This document shows, piece by piece, positions 17,258 to 25,434 of a stretch of 64,000 bases of DNA (positions are counted from its first letter, which is position 1; the number at the start of each line of letters is the position of its first letter). Under the pieces are notes generated by a model. The model searched no databases and was not told where the DNA came from. It was given only the letters and a program-made list of their open reading frames with translations. The DNA comes from Amycolatopsis sp. WQ 127309 (lineage in GTDB: Bacteria > Actinomycetota > Actinomycetes > Mycobacteriales > Pseudonocardiaceae): contig NZ_CP095481.1 in the NCBI RefSeq assembly GCF_023023025.1, forward strand, positions 1,054,001 to 1,118,000, written 5' to 3'. The position numbers were made by a program, and so were the translations under genes.

Positions 17258-18085
17258 CGACTCGAGCAGCTCCGGGCCGACGACCGAAAGGAGCTGCAGC
17301 TTCTCGGCGTCCTCGGTGCCGGGCGTGGCCGTGAACACCAGCAGCACCTGCGCGAGGTCGTCGGTGAACAGCAGCTGGCAGTCGAGGTCGATCTCGCCCA
17401 GGTTCGGGTGGACGATCGTCTTGCGCCGCTCCGACGGCACCCCGACCTCGTGCGCGTCCCACAGCTCGGCGAACTCCGCGCTCTTCGCCCGGACCAGCCG
17501 CGCGAGCTCGGTGGCCCGGGCGTCGGTGCCGCTCGCCGTCCGGAGGTTCGCCACCAGGAACCGGGCGTGCCGCGGGCGGTAGGCCGCCGGGTAGATCAGC
17601 TGCTCGTCCGGGTCGGTGAACCAGCGGTAGACGGCGCTGCGCGCGGGCCCGGTGTAGCCGGTCTCGTCGCCGAGCAGCGCCTTGGCCGGCTGGTTCTGCA
17701 CGAGCGTCTCGCCGAGGTTCGACATCACCTGGGCGGGGGTGTCGTGCAGCCGGTCCAGCACGCGCATCAACGGCCGGCTGACGTGGTCGCTGCGCGAAAC
17801 CCGCGTCGGCGCGGTGTGGCCGGCGAGGCGGAACAGGTGGTCGCGCTCGTCGAGGGACAGGCGCAGGCCGCGCGCGATGGCGACGAGCATCTGCTCCGAC
17901 GGCCGCGGCCCGCGCTGCTGCTCCAGCCGCGTGTAGTAGTCGGTGGACATGCCCGAGAGCGTCGCGACCTCCTCGCGGCGCAGCCCGGCGGTGCGGCGAC
18001 GCTGCCCCGGCGGCAGCCCGACGTCCTCCGGGCTCAGTGCCTCACGACGGCGGCGCAGGAAATCGGCGAGTTCGGGTCGGTCCAC
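17252..18085 (-). CDS. XRE-family regulator with MmyB-like ligand domain
   Basis: A 277-residue transcription factor. An N-terminal helix-turn-helix (about residues 8-80, RRRTAGLRREEVATLSGMS..YYTRLEQQRGPRPSEQML) is followed by the MmyB-like ligand-binding region with ALLGDETGYTG and YRWFTDP. Proteins of this plan are common in actinobacteria and usually sit divergent to an oxidoreductase they are thought to control. Here the divergent gene 100 bases away is the short-chain dehydrogenase at 18186, fitting that pattern. GTG at 18085 starts just before the conserved domain; the longer open frame upstream runs through the neighbouring dehydrogenase gene and is not coding. Confidence 0.9.
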   Translation of the reverse strand: MDRPELADFLRRRREALSPEDVGLPPGQRRRTAGLRREEVATLSGMSTDYYTRLEQQRGPRPSEQMLVAIARGLRLSLDERDHLFRLAGHTAPTRVSRSDHVSRPLMRVLDRLHDTPAQVMSNLGETLVQNQPAKALLGDETGYTGPARSAVYRWFTDPDEQLIYPAAYRPRHARFLVANLRTASGTDARATELARLVRAKSAEFAELWDAHEVGVPSERRKTIVHPNLGEIDLDCQLLFTDDLAQVLLVFTATPGTEDAEKLQLLSVVGPELLESS

Positions 18086-18185
18086 ACCGTCGATTATCGG
18101 CGCTTCCGGCGGGCGTGCCAGGGATCGCCGATCCCCCGTTCGACGCGCTCTGCCACGGCCCGCCCGTCGCGACGACGCTGAGCGC

Positions 18186-19013
18186 ATGACCACTTCACTC
18201 TCCGGCCGCACCTTCGTCGTCACCGGCGCCGCAGGCGGCCTCGGTGCCATCACCGCCCGCGACCTGGCCGCCCGCGGCGCGCACGTCGTGCTCGCCGTGC
18301 GCGACCCCGCCCGCGTCTCGCCGCCGCCCGGCGACACCGAGGTCCGCCGCCTCGACCTCGCCGACCTGGCTTCCGTGCGCGCGTTCGCCGACGGCTGGTC
18401 CGGCGACCTCGACGTGCTCGTCAACAACGCGGGCGTGATGGCCGTGCCGTACGGCAAGTCCGTCGACGGCTTCGAGACGCACATGGCCGTCAACCACTTC
18501 GGGCCCTTCGCGCTGACGAACCTGCTGCTGCCGCACCTGACCGGACGGGTCGTGACCGTGGCGTCCGGCCTGTCCCGGACGGGCAAGATCGAGCTGGACG
18601 ACCTGAACTGGGACCGCCGTCGCTACTCGCCGATGCGCGCCTACGGCCAGTCGAAACTGGCGAACCTGCTGTTCACGCTCGAGCTGCAGCGCCGGCTCAC
18701 CGAAGCCGGCAGCAAGGTCCTGGCGGTCGCGGCGCACCCGGGTGTCGCGCGGACCGGGCTCGACCGGCACGCCGGCGGCGTCCAGGCGGTGGTGGTCAAG
18801 GCGCTCTACCCGCTGATCACCCAGAAGAAGACGGAGTACGGCGCGCTACCCACGCTCTTCGCCGCGACCGATGACGTCCCGGGCAACGCCTACCTCGGCC
18901 CGGGCGGGCGATCCGGGGAGACGCCGAAGCCGGCCCGGCGGCGGCCCGCGGACAGCGACGCCGCCGTCGCGCGCGCCCTCTGGGACGTCTCGGCCCGGCT
19001 GACTCACTCGTAA
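18186..19013 (+). CDS. Short-chain dehydrogenase/reductase
   Basis: A 275-residue NAD(P)-dependent oxidoreductase of the SDR superfamily. The cofactor motif TGAAGGLG is at residues 13-20, NNAG near 81-84, and the catalytic tyrosine and lysine appear as Y-G-Q-S-K in YSPMRAYGQSKLANLL. The extended C-terminus and the pattern of the serine region (TVASGLSRTGKI) resemble the retinol/protochlorophyllide-type SDRs often labelled simply oxidoreductase. Substrate is unknown. It is divergent from the XRE/MmyB-like regulator, the usual arrangement for a regulated detoxifying SDR. Confidence 0.88.
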   Translation: MTTSLSGRTFVVTGAAGGLGAITARDLAARGAHVVLAVRDPARVSPPPGDTEVRRLDLADLASVRAFADGWSGDLDVLVNNAGVMAVPYGKSVDGFETHMAVNHFGPFALTNLLLPHLTGRVVTVASGLSRTGKIELDDLNWDRRRYSPMRAYGQSKLANLLFTLELQRRLTEAGSKVLAVAAHPGVARTGLDRHAGGVQAVVVKALYPLITQKKTEYGALPTLFAATDDVPGNAYLGPGGRSGETPKPARRRPADSDAAVARALWDVSARLTHS

Positions 19014-19050
19014 GTGACCCCGCACTGGCGCCGAGCCGCATCCCACGTTA

Positions 19051-19068
19051 ACCTACTCACGAGTAGGT
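19051..19068. promoter_or_regulatory. Palindrome ACCTACTC-AC-GAGTAGGT, candidate operator
   Basis: A perfect inverted repeat with 8-bp arms and a 2-bp spacer, ending 18 bases before the ATG of the acyl-CoA dehydrogenase at 19087. Position and symmetry fit a TetR-type repressor site for the two-gene dehydrogenase operon. No regulator gene lies next to it, so the binding protein must be elsewhere (inference). Confidence 0.65.
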
Positions 19069-19086
19069 AACGGGATGGAGGGCCAC

Positions 19087-20409
19087 ATGGCTGCGCCAAG
19101 GAAACGGGACGCGATGGGCTGGGGCCTTTCGGCGCTGACCCGGCTGGCCGGGAGCAAGGTCGTGGATCGGGCCGGGCTGCGCAAGCCCATCGAAGGCCTG
19201 GTCACGGCGGGGACGCGCAACGGCTTCCGCGCCGCCGGCGCGGCGACCCGGTCGTTCACGTCGGTGCGGAAGCTGGGCAAGCCCGCCCGGCTCGCGCCGA
19301 CGTCCGACACCGGGCTGTTCGACCTCACGCCGAGCGAGGACCAGCAGCTCATCGTCGAGACCGTGACGGAGTTCGCCGCCGAGCAGCTGCGCCCGGCCGC
19401 CGCGGACGCCGACGCCAAGCTCGAAGCCCCGGAAGGCCTGCTGAGCCGGGCCGCCGAGCTGGGCATCAGCCTGGTCGGCATCCCCGAGGAGCTGGGCGGC
19501 GTCGGCACCGAACGCTCGGTCGTCACCAACGCGCTGGTCGCGGAGGCCCTCGCGCACGGCGACCTCGGGCTCGCGGTCGCGGTGCTCGCGCCGTCCGCGG
19601 TCAGCACCGCGCTGGTCAGCTGGGGCGACGAGCAGCAGCAGGCGGACTACCTGCCCGCGTTCGTCGGCGAGAACGTGCCCGCCGCGGCGCTCGCGCTGCA
19701 GGAGCAGCGGGCGCTGTACGACCCGTTCAAGCCCGCGACGAAGGCGCGCCGGACCCCCAAGGGCTACCAGCTCGACGGCGTGAAGTCGCTGGTCCCGCGC
19801 GCGGCGCAGGCGGAGCTGTTCATCGTCTCGGCCGACCTCGAAGGCCGCGGCCCGGCGCTGTTCCTCGTCGAGTCGTCGAACGCGGGGGTGACGATCGAGG
19901 CCGAGCCGGCGATGGGCCTGCGCGGCGCCGCGACCGGCAAGCTGCACCTTTCGAGCGTCGCGCTGCCGGCGGGCGCACTGCTCGGCGGCGGCAAGCTCGA
20001 CGTCTTCACCGAGCTCGTCCGGCTTTCGCGGCTGGGCTGGGCGGCGCTGGCCGCCGGCACCGCGAAGGCCGTCCTCGACTACGTCGTGCCCTACGTCAAC
20101 GAGCGCGTCGCGTTCGGCGAGCCGATCAGCCACCGGCAGGCCGTGGCGTTCTCCGTCGCCGACATCGCGATCGAGCTGGAGGGGCTGCGGCTGGTCACGC
20201 TGCGCGCCGCGTCCCGGGCCGAGCAGGGCAAGTCCTACGCCCGCGAGGTCGCGCTGGCCCGGAAGCTGGCCGTGGACAAGGGCATGCAGATCGGCAACGC
20301 GGGCGTGCAGCTGCTCGGCGGGCACGGCTTCGTCAAGGAGCACCCGGTCGAGCGCTGGTACCGGGACCTGCGGGCCATCGGCGTCATGGAAGGCGCCGTC
20401 CTTCTTTAG
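19087..20409 (+). CDS. Acyl-CoA dehydrogenase (first of a pair)
   Basis: A 440-residue FAD-dependent acyl-CoA dehydrogenase, forming the trans-2,3 double bond in an acyl-CoA. An N-terminal extension of about 75 residues, basic and helical, precedes the family core (LTPSEDQQLIVETVTEF). The substrate-face and FAD-face regions follow, with LGGHGFVKEHPVERWYRDLRA and the likely catalytic glutamate in VMEGAV at the very end. The ATG at 19087 has GGAGG five bases ahead, so it is preferred over the ATG at 19075. The second dehydrogenase begins 17 bases downstream. Such paired dehydrogenases can form alpha2beta2 enzymes in actinobacterial lipid or sterol metabolism; whether this pair does is unknown. 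Confidence 0.87.
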   Translation: MAAPRKRDAMGWGLSALTRLAGSKVVDRAGLRKPIEGLVTAGTRNGFRAAGAATRSFTSVRKLGKPARLAPTSDTGLFDLTPSEDQQLIVETVTEFAAEQLRPAAADADAKLEAPEGLLSRAAELGISLVGIPEELGGVGTERSVVTNALVAEALAHGDLGLAVAVLAPSAVSTALVSWGDEQQQADYLPAFVGENVPAAALALQEQRALYDPFKPATKARRTPKGYQLDGVKSLVPRAAQAELFIVSADLEGRGPALFLVESSNAGVTIEAEPAMGLRGAATGKLHLSSVALPAGALLGGGKLDVFTELVRLSRLGWAALAAGTAKAVLDYVVPYVNERVAFGEPISHRQAVAFSVADIAIELEGLRLVTLRAASRAEQGKSYAREVALARKLAVDKGMQIGNAGVQLLGGHGFVKEHPVERWYRDLRAIGVMEGAVLL

Positions 20410-20426
20410 GAAAGGGCTTTGAACCG

Positions 20427-21632
20427 ATGATCAACCTGGAAGCTCCCAAGAAGGCCGGCGCGCTGATCAACCAGGCGTACCAGGCCGCGGCCGAGGTGTT
20501 CCGGCCGATCTCGCGCAAGTACGACCGCGCGGAGCACACCTACCCCGCCGAGCTGGACATGTTCGCGGCGCTGCTGGACGGCTTGAACTCCTCCGGTGAA
20601 GGCGGCGCGGGGGCCGCGGGCGTCCGGCGTTCCGGTTCCGACGACGCCAAGAAGGGCAACCGCAACGGCGCCAACCTGAACGTCGTCCTCGGCACAATCG
20701 AGATGTGCTGGGGTGACGTCGGCCTGCTGCTGTCGATGCCGCGGCAGGGCCTGGGCAACGCGGCGATCGGCTCGGTCGCGACCGACGAGCAGCTCAAGCG
20801 CTTCTCCGGGCTGTGGGCGGCGATGGCGATCACCGAGCCCGGTTTCGGCTCGGACTCCGCGGCGGTCACCACGACCGCCCGGCTGGACGGCGACGACTAC
20901 ATCATCAACGGCGAGAAGATCTTCGTGACGTCGGGCGAGCGCGCGGACGCGGTCGTGGTGTGGGCGACACTGGACAAGACGAAGGGCCGCGCGGCGATCA
21001 AGTCGTTCGTGGTCGAGAAGGGCACGCCGGGCTTCGAGGTGGTGCGCGTCGAGCACAAGCTCGGCATCCGCGCGTCGGACACCGCGGTGCTGCGCTTCGA
21101 GAACTGCCGCGTCCCCGCGGAGAACCTCTTGGGCACGCCGGAGATCGACACGGCCAAGGGTTTCGCGGGCGTCATGCAGACGTTCGACAACACCCGCCCG
21201 CTGGTGGCGGCGATGGCGATCGGCGTCGCGCGGGCGGCGCTGGAGGAGACGCGCCGGATCCTGACCGACGCGGGCGTGGTCATCGACTACGACCGCCCGG
21301 CCCACACCCAGCACGCGGCGGCCGCGGAGTTCCTGCGCCTGGAAGCGGACTACGAGTCGGCGTACCTGCTGACGCTGGAGTCGGCGTGGATGGCGGACAA
21401 CCGCAAGCCGAACTCCCTGCAGGCGTCGATGGCGAAGGCCAAGGCCGGCCGCTCGGTGGTGGACATCGCGCTGAAGTGCGTCGAGCTGACCGGGGCTTAC
21501 GGCGAGGAGTCGCTGCTCGAAAAGTGGGCGCGGGACGCGAAGATCCTCGACATCTTCGAGGGGACTCAGCAGATCCAGCAGCTGATCGTGGCCCGTCGGG
21601 TGCTGGGAAAGACGAGTGCTCAGCTGAAGTAG
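20427..21632 (+). CDS. Acyl-CoA dehydrogenase (second of a pair)
   Basis: A 401-residue acyl-CoA dehydrogenase. It shows MAITEPGFGSDSAAVTTTA (flavin region), NGEKIFVTSGERADAVVVWA, and a C-terminal RDAKILDIFEGTQQIQQL with the usual catalytic glutamate position. It includes an insertion (residues about 50-80, rich in Gly, Ser and Lys) unlike short-chain enzymes. The ATG at 20427 follows AGGAAAGGG, 17 bases after the previous stop, so both genes are one operon behind the palindrome at 19051. It is not closely similar to its partner, which suggests distinct subunits rather than a recent duplication (inference). Confidence 0.9.
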   Translation: MINLEAPKKAGALINQAYQAAAEVFRPISRKYDRAEHTYPAELDMFAALLDGLNSSGEGGAGAAGVRRSGSDDAKKGNRNGANLNVVLGTIEMCWGDVGLLLSMPRQGLGNAAIGSVATDEQLKRFSGLWAAMAITEPGFGSDSAAVTTTARLDGDDYIINGEKIFVTSGERADAVVVWATLDKTKGRAAIKSFVVEKGTPGFEVVRVEHKLGIRASDTAVLRFENCRVPAENLLGTPEIDTAKGFAGVMQTFDNTRPLVAAMAIGVARAALEETRRILTDAGVVIDYDRPAHTQHAAAAEFLRLEADYESAYLLTLESAWMADNRKPNSLQASMAKAKAGRSVVDIALKCVELTGAYGEESLLEKWARDAKILDIFEGTQQIQQLIVARRVLGKTSAQLK

Positions 21633-21678
21633 GTCGCCGGCGGTCGGCCTCCGGTACGCTCGCCCGCGGAGGCCGACC

Positions 21679-21900
21679 TTGACCGAACCCGCCAGGACCG
21701 ACGACGCCGTGGTGTACGAGCCCGGTGACACCACTCCGATCAAGACGCCCGAGGAGTGGGCCGCCGAGGGGTGGGATTCCGGGCGGCAGAACCCGAAGAC
21801 CCTCGACGAAGCCCGGGCCGCGCTCGCCGCGCGGATCGCCGCTCACGACTCGCCCGACACCGAAGCCGACTCCGGCGCCTACGACGCGCTGGAGGGCTGA
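21679..21900 (+). CDS. Small acidic hypothetical protein
   Basis: A 73-residue acidic protein with no signal peptide or membrane segment. It begins at TTG (21679) with GCGGAGG correctly spaced. Visible features are TPEEWAAEGWDSGRQNPKTLDEARAALAARIAAHD and an acidic tail. I do not recognise the family. Its stop is 2 bases before the GTG of the amidase at 21903, so the two are almost certainly translated together. A small protein before a cell-wall amidase is reminiscent of phage lysis modules, but no phage gene is nearby. Confidence 0.65.
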   Translation: MTEPARTDDAVVYEPGDTTPIKTPEEWAAEGWDSGRQNPKTLDEARAALAARIAAHDSPDTEADSGAYDALEG

Positions 21901-21902
21901 CC

Positions 21903-22766
21903 GTGTACGTCCCCTGGCTCGTCGACGCCGCTCGCAGCACCGGCTACCCCGTCGTCGAGGTCGCCGGGTGGCAGACCCGCGGCCACGGCGGCATGCGCGT
22001 CGTCGAAGGCGTCGTCGGGCACCACACCGCCACCGCCGACTCCGCGCCGGGCGACTACCCCTCCCTCGACCTCGTCACCCGCGGCCGCCCCGACCTGGCC
22101 GGGCCGCTGTGCAACCTCGGCCTCGGCCGCAGCGGCACGATCTACGTCGTCGCCGCCGGCTGCGCCTACCACGCCGGCGCGTCCCGCTGGCTCGGGTTCC
22201 TCGACCTGAACGACGAGTTCCTCGGCATCGAAGCGGAGTCCGCGGGCAACGGCGGCTGGACCGACGCGCAGCGCGACGCCTACCCGAAGCTCGTCGCCGC
22301 GCTGCTGCGGTACATGTCCCGCGGCGTCGAGCGCTACGCCGGGCACAAGGACGTCTGCGTGCCACCCGGCCGCAAGATCGACCCGGCCGGCATCGACACC
22401 GGCTGGCTCCGCCAGCGCGCCACCACCGGGACACCCGGCACGACAGGAGTCGAGATCTTGGAACGCATCACGGTCACCCCGCCGGACGCGGGTGCGCACA
22501 CGGTGCGCGTCTTCCTGTCCGGCAGCCCGGGTTCGGCGATCGTCGTCCGGCCGCGGCTGGGCGCCGACGGTTCCGCGAAGCCGATGTGGGTGCCGGGCAT
22601 CCTCGCGTGGGGTTCGGACCACGCGGGCGTCGGCCACGACCCCGCGCAGCAGCCGGGTTACGACCCAAAGCTGACGTCGCACCGGCGTTACGAGCTGCCG
22701 GGCGCGGTGTGGGCGGACGTCAGCTACAGCGCGGCCGAGCCGTTCGACCTCGACCTAGTCGGCTGA
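21903..22766 (+). CDS. N-acetylmuramoyl-L-alanine amidase, endolysin-like
   Basis: A 287-residue amidase_2/PGRP-type protein, predicted to cleave the bond between N-acetylmuramic acid and L-alanine in peptidoglycan. Zinc-ligand and active-site features are visible: GVVGHHTAT, YHAGASRW, and GHKDVCVPPGRKIDP. The C-terminal 100 residues, after a Gly/Thr-rich linker, form a separate beta-rich segment with no motif I recognise. There is no signal peptide, as in phage endolysins that need a holin; this contrasts with host autolysins. The gene overlaps the convergent PhaC-like hydrolase by 12 bases. Confidence 0.82.
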   Translation: MYVPWLVDAARSTGYPVVEVAGWQTRGHGGMRVVEGVVGHHTATADSAPGDYPSLDLVTRGRPDLAGPLCNLGLGRSGTIYVVAAGCAYHAGASRWLGFLDLNDEFLGIEAESAGNGGWTDAQRDAYPKLVAALLRYMSRGVERYAGHKDVCVPPGRKIDPAGIDTGWLRQRATTGTPGTTGVEILERITVTPPDAGAHTVRVFLSGSPGSAIVVRPRLGADGSAKPMWVPGILAWGSDHAGVGHDPAQQPGYDPKLTSHRRYELPGAVWADVSYSAAEPFDLDLVG

Positions 22767-23825
22767 GCCGGCGGCGATCCGGTCGTCGAGGAACTCGTCC
22801 AGGTAGCGCCACGTCGTGCCGCGGGCCTTGCGGCCGGTCAGGACGCCCAGGTGGCCGCCCGGCGCGGTCTTGAAGCGGACCTCGGGCGCGTTGTCCAGCA
22901 GCTCCACCACGCGCTCCACCGACGCCTGGGGCGCGATCGTGTCGTTCTGGCCCGCCACCACCAGCGTCGGGACCTTCACCGTCGACAGCGAGATCACCCG
23001 GCCGTTGAGGTCCACCTTGCCCTCCGCCAGGTCGTTGGTGCGGAACAGGCGGTGGTACAGCTGGCCGAACGTGCGGCCCGGGTAGGCGTACATGTTGTCC
23101 ATGAAGTGGTCCACCGCCTCGATCTGGGCCAGGTAGTCCCGGTCGTCGAGGTTCTTGAGGATCGCGATCGGCTTCGTGATCTCCTTGCTGATGCCCGTCG
23201 CCTTGAACACGCGGCTGACCAGATAGGACGGTGCGCCGCCGAACGCGCGGTAGATCGGCGTCAGCAGGTGGCCGCCCGTCAGGTCGACCAGCGGGCGGAA
23301 CGGGGCGACGATCGGGATCGCCGTGAAGTCCACCGGGGAGCCGATCGCCGTGATCGACGCGATCGGCAGGTCCGGCTGGTCGGCGTTCACCAGCAGCGAG
23401 AAGATCCCGCCCAGCGACCACGACACCAGGTGCACGGCCTGGCCGCCGTTGTCGGCGCTGACCTTGCGGATCGCGCGCGGCAGCACCTCGTCGATCCAGT
23501 GCTCGATGCCCAGGCGCCGGTCGGAGAACGCGACCATGCCGTAGTCGACGAGGTAGGCGTTGCGGCCGGCCTCGACGAGGTGCTCGATTAGGCTGCAGCC
23601 GCGGCGCAGGTCGAAGCAGATCGCCGGCGCGGCCAGCGGCGGCACCAGCAGGATCGGCGGCCCCGACACCGGACGGCTGCTGTGCGTCATCCGGTACACC
23701 GAGCGGTTCGGGCCCTGGTCGATCAGCACCCGCGGCATCGGGCGGAGATCGGCGACCCCGCCGTGCAGCACCTTGCCGACCACGTTCGACGCCGCGGCGG
23801 CCAGCCGTGCGGGCGGTGAAGCCAT
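22755..23825 (-). CDS. PhaC-like alpha/beta hydrolase
   Basis: A 356-residue alpha/beta hydrolase resembling class III polyhydroxyalkanoate synthase subunits. It has PPILLVPPLAAPAICFDLRRG, the nucleophile elbow SWSLGG, the acid region GQNDTIAP and the histidine in GGHLG. True PHA synthases use cysteine at the elbow; here the nucleophile is serine, so esterase or acyltransferase activity is as likely as polymerisation. ATG at 23825 has GGAGG eight bases ahead. No phasin or phaA/phaB gene lies beside it. Confidence 0.78.
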   Translation of the reverse strand: MASPPARLAAAASNVVGKVLHGGVADLRPMPRVLIDQGPNRSVYRMTHSSRPVSGPPILLVPPLAAPAICFDLRRGCSLIEHLVEAGRNAYLVDYGMVAFSDRRLGIEHWIDEVLPRAIRKVSADNGGQAVHLVSWSLGGIFSLLVNADQPDLPIASITAIGSPVDFTAIPIVAPFRPLVDLTGGHLLTPIYRAFGGAPSYLVSRVFKATGISKEITKPIAILKNLDDRDYLAQIEAVDHFMDNMYAYPGRTFGQLYHRLFRTNDLAEGKVDLNGRVISLSTVKVPTLVVAGQNDTIAPQASVERVVELLDNAPEVRFKTAPGGHLGVLTGRKARGTTWRYLDEFLDDRIAAGSAD

Positions 23826-23958
23826 TTCTCTTGCCTCCTGGATGTCCCCCGGGGATTCCAGGCAATCCTGCCAGTGCGGACGCGCGCGGCTCAACATCAC
23901 CACACCTGCAAGCACCCCGCAAGCACGTCCGATTCGGACAGTCGCTGGGCCGTCCGAG

Positions 23959-24804
23959 TTACTCCGGGCCCGCCCCGGGAGCGCTCTCCGCGGCCCGCGC
24001 TTCGTACGCCGCACGGGCCGGGGAATGGGCCGCTGAAGCCAAAAGCCGGTCCGCTTTCAACGTCCGCGCGAGCAGTTCGGCGGCCCGGCGCGGCAGCAGT
24101 CCCGTGAGTTTGCCCATAGGACCCAGTGACCGGGGCACGAAGACGTCGAACTTCGGCTTCCGCAGCGCGGCGACGATGGCGTCGGCGACGTCTTCCGGGC
24201 TCGCGGACTTGAACAGCTTCGCCTCGCCGAGGCCGCTCGCGAGCTCGGTCCGCACGATCGCGGGCATCACGCAGGAGACGTGCACGCCGGAGCCGTGCAG
24301 CTCCAGGTGCACGGCCTCGGACAGCCCGACGACGGCGTGCTTGGTCGCGCAGTACGTCGCCGCGCCCGGAAAGCCCGCTTTGCCGGCGAACGACGCGACG
24401 TTGACGATGTGCCCGCTGCGGCGCGGGCGCATCCGCTTCATCGCTTCGCGGGTGCCGTGGATGACGGCGTGCAGGTTGATCTCGAGCTGCCGCCGGGTCG
24501 TGGCGTCGCTCTCCTCTTCGAGGCCGGCGAGCGGCATGATCCCGGCGTTGTTGATCAGCACGTCGATGCGGCCGTGCCGGCGTTCGACCTCGTCGAGGAA
24601 CCCGGTGAAGCCGCGGATGTCGGTGACGTCCAGCGGCAGCGCGTCGGCGCCCAGCTCACCGGCCGTTTTCTCGGCCCGGACCTGGTCGAGGTCGCCGATC
24701 ACCACCTGTGCGCCCAGCCGGGCGAGCGCCGACGCGGTCGCCGCGCCGATCCCCTGCCCACCGCCGGTGATGACGACGACCTTGCCCGCGAGATTCTCGG
24801 CCAC
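23959..24804 (-). CDS. Short-chain dehydrogenase/reductase
   Basis: A 281-residue SDR of the classical type. Cofactor motif TGGGQGIG lies close to the N-terminus, then NNAGIMPL, the catalytic serine region HIVNVASFAGK and YCATK (Tyr and Lys). The C-terminal 50 residues (PRRAAELLARTLKADRLL) are basic and amphipathic, as in SDRs that associate with membranes or lipids. GTG at 24804 follows GAAGGAG and is preferred to the upstream ATG at 24831. It lies downstream of the acetyltransferase gene, with 59 bases between. Substrate unknown. Confidence 0.87.
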   Translation of the reverse strand: MAENLAGKVVVITGGGQGIGAATASALARLGAQVVIGDLDQVRAEKTAGELGADALPLDVTDIRGFTGFLDEVERRHGRIDVLINNAGIMPLAGLEEESDATTRRQLEINLHAVIHGTREAMKRMRPRRSGHIVNVASFAGKAGFPGAATYCATKHAVVGLSEAVHLELHGSGVHVSCVMPAIVRTELASGLGEAKLFKSASPEDVADAIVAALRKPKFDVFVPRSLGPMGKLTGLLPRRAAELLARTLKADRLLASAAHSPARAAYEARAAESAPGAGPE

Positions 24805-24863
24805 GGCGACTCCTTCGTCTGTTGGCAACACGTCAACAGTGTCGCTCCCCGGCCGCGATCGCG

Positions 24864-25376
24864 CTACCCCACGCGCTGCTCCAGCACCTGACCGGTCCAG
24901 CCGTCGACGTCGAACCGCACGGTCGGCTTGAAGCCCTGGCTCTCGTAGTAGCGCTGCAGGTCGCCGTCGCCGCCGGCCCAGCAGTCGACGCGCACGAGGT
25001 CGATGCCGCGGCGCTTGGCCTCGTCGAGCGCGTACTCGACGAGCCGCCCGCCGACGCGCTGCCCGGTGAACCGCCGGGAGGTGATCAGCAGCCGCACGTA
25101 CAGCTCACGCTCGTCGACGGCGGGCACGTGCGGATCGTGGTCCTCGGAGACGATCAGCGCGCCCGCGGGTTTGCCCTCGACCATCGCGATCCGCAGCCCG
25201 GGATCGGCGGCCATGCCCTGGACGCGCTCGACCCGCTTCGGAACGCCGCTCCACGGCTCGGTCCCCCACTGCTTCGAGCTGCCCCGCGCGACCAGCCACT
25301 CGACGGCTTCGTCGAAGAAGCGCAGCAGGATGTCGGCGTCCCCGGAGTCACCCGATCGGATGACGATGTTGTCCAT
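24864..25376 (-). CDS. GNAT-family N-acetyltransferase
   Basis: A 170-residue GNAT acetyltransferase. The acetyl-CoA loop appears as RFTGQRVGGRLVEYALDEAKRRG, preceded by ELYVRLLITS (motif A strand) and followed by YYESQGFKP. The ATG at 25376 has AGGGGG upstream. Tandem placement between the dehydrogenase at 25435 and the SDR at 23959 gives no firm clue to the substrate. Confidence 0.88.
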   Translation of the reverse strand: MDNIVIRSGDSGDADILLRFFDEAVEWLVARGSSKQWGTEPWSGVPKRVERVQGMAADPGLRIAMVEGKPAGALIVSEDHDPHVPAVDERELYVRLLITSRRFTGQRVGGRLVEYALDEAKRRGIDLVRVDCWAGGDGDLQRYYESQGFKPTVRFDVDGWTGQVLEQRVG

Positions 25377-25434
25377 GCCCCCTGTTTACCGGACCGGGCG
25401 CACGCGCGGGCGGCGTTCGGCGAAGGCGAGCGGC

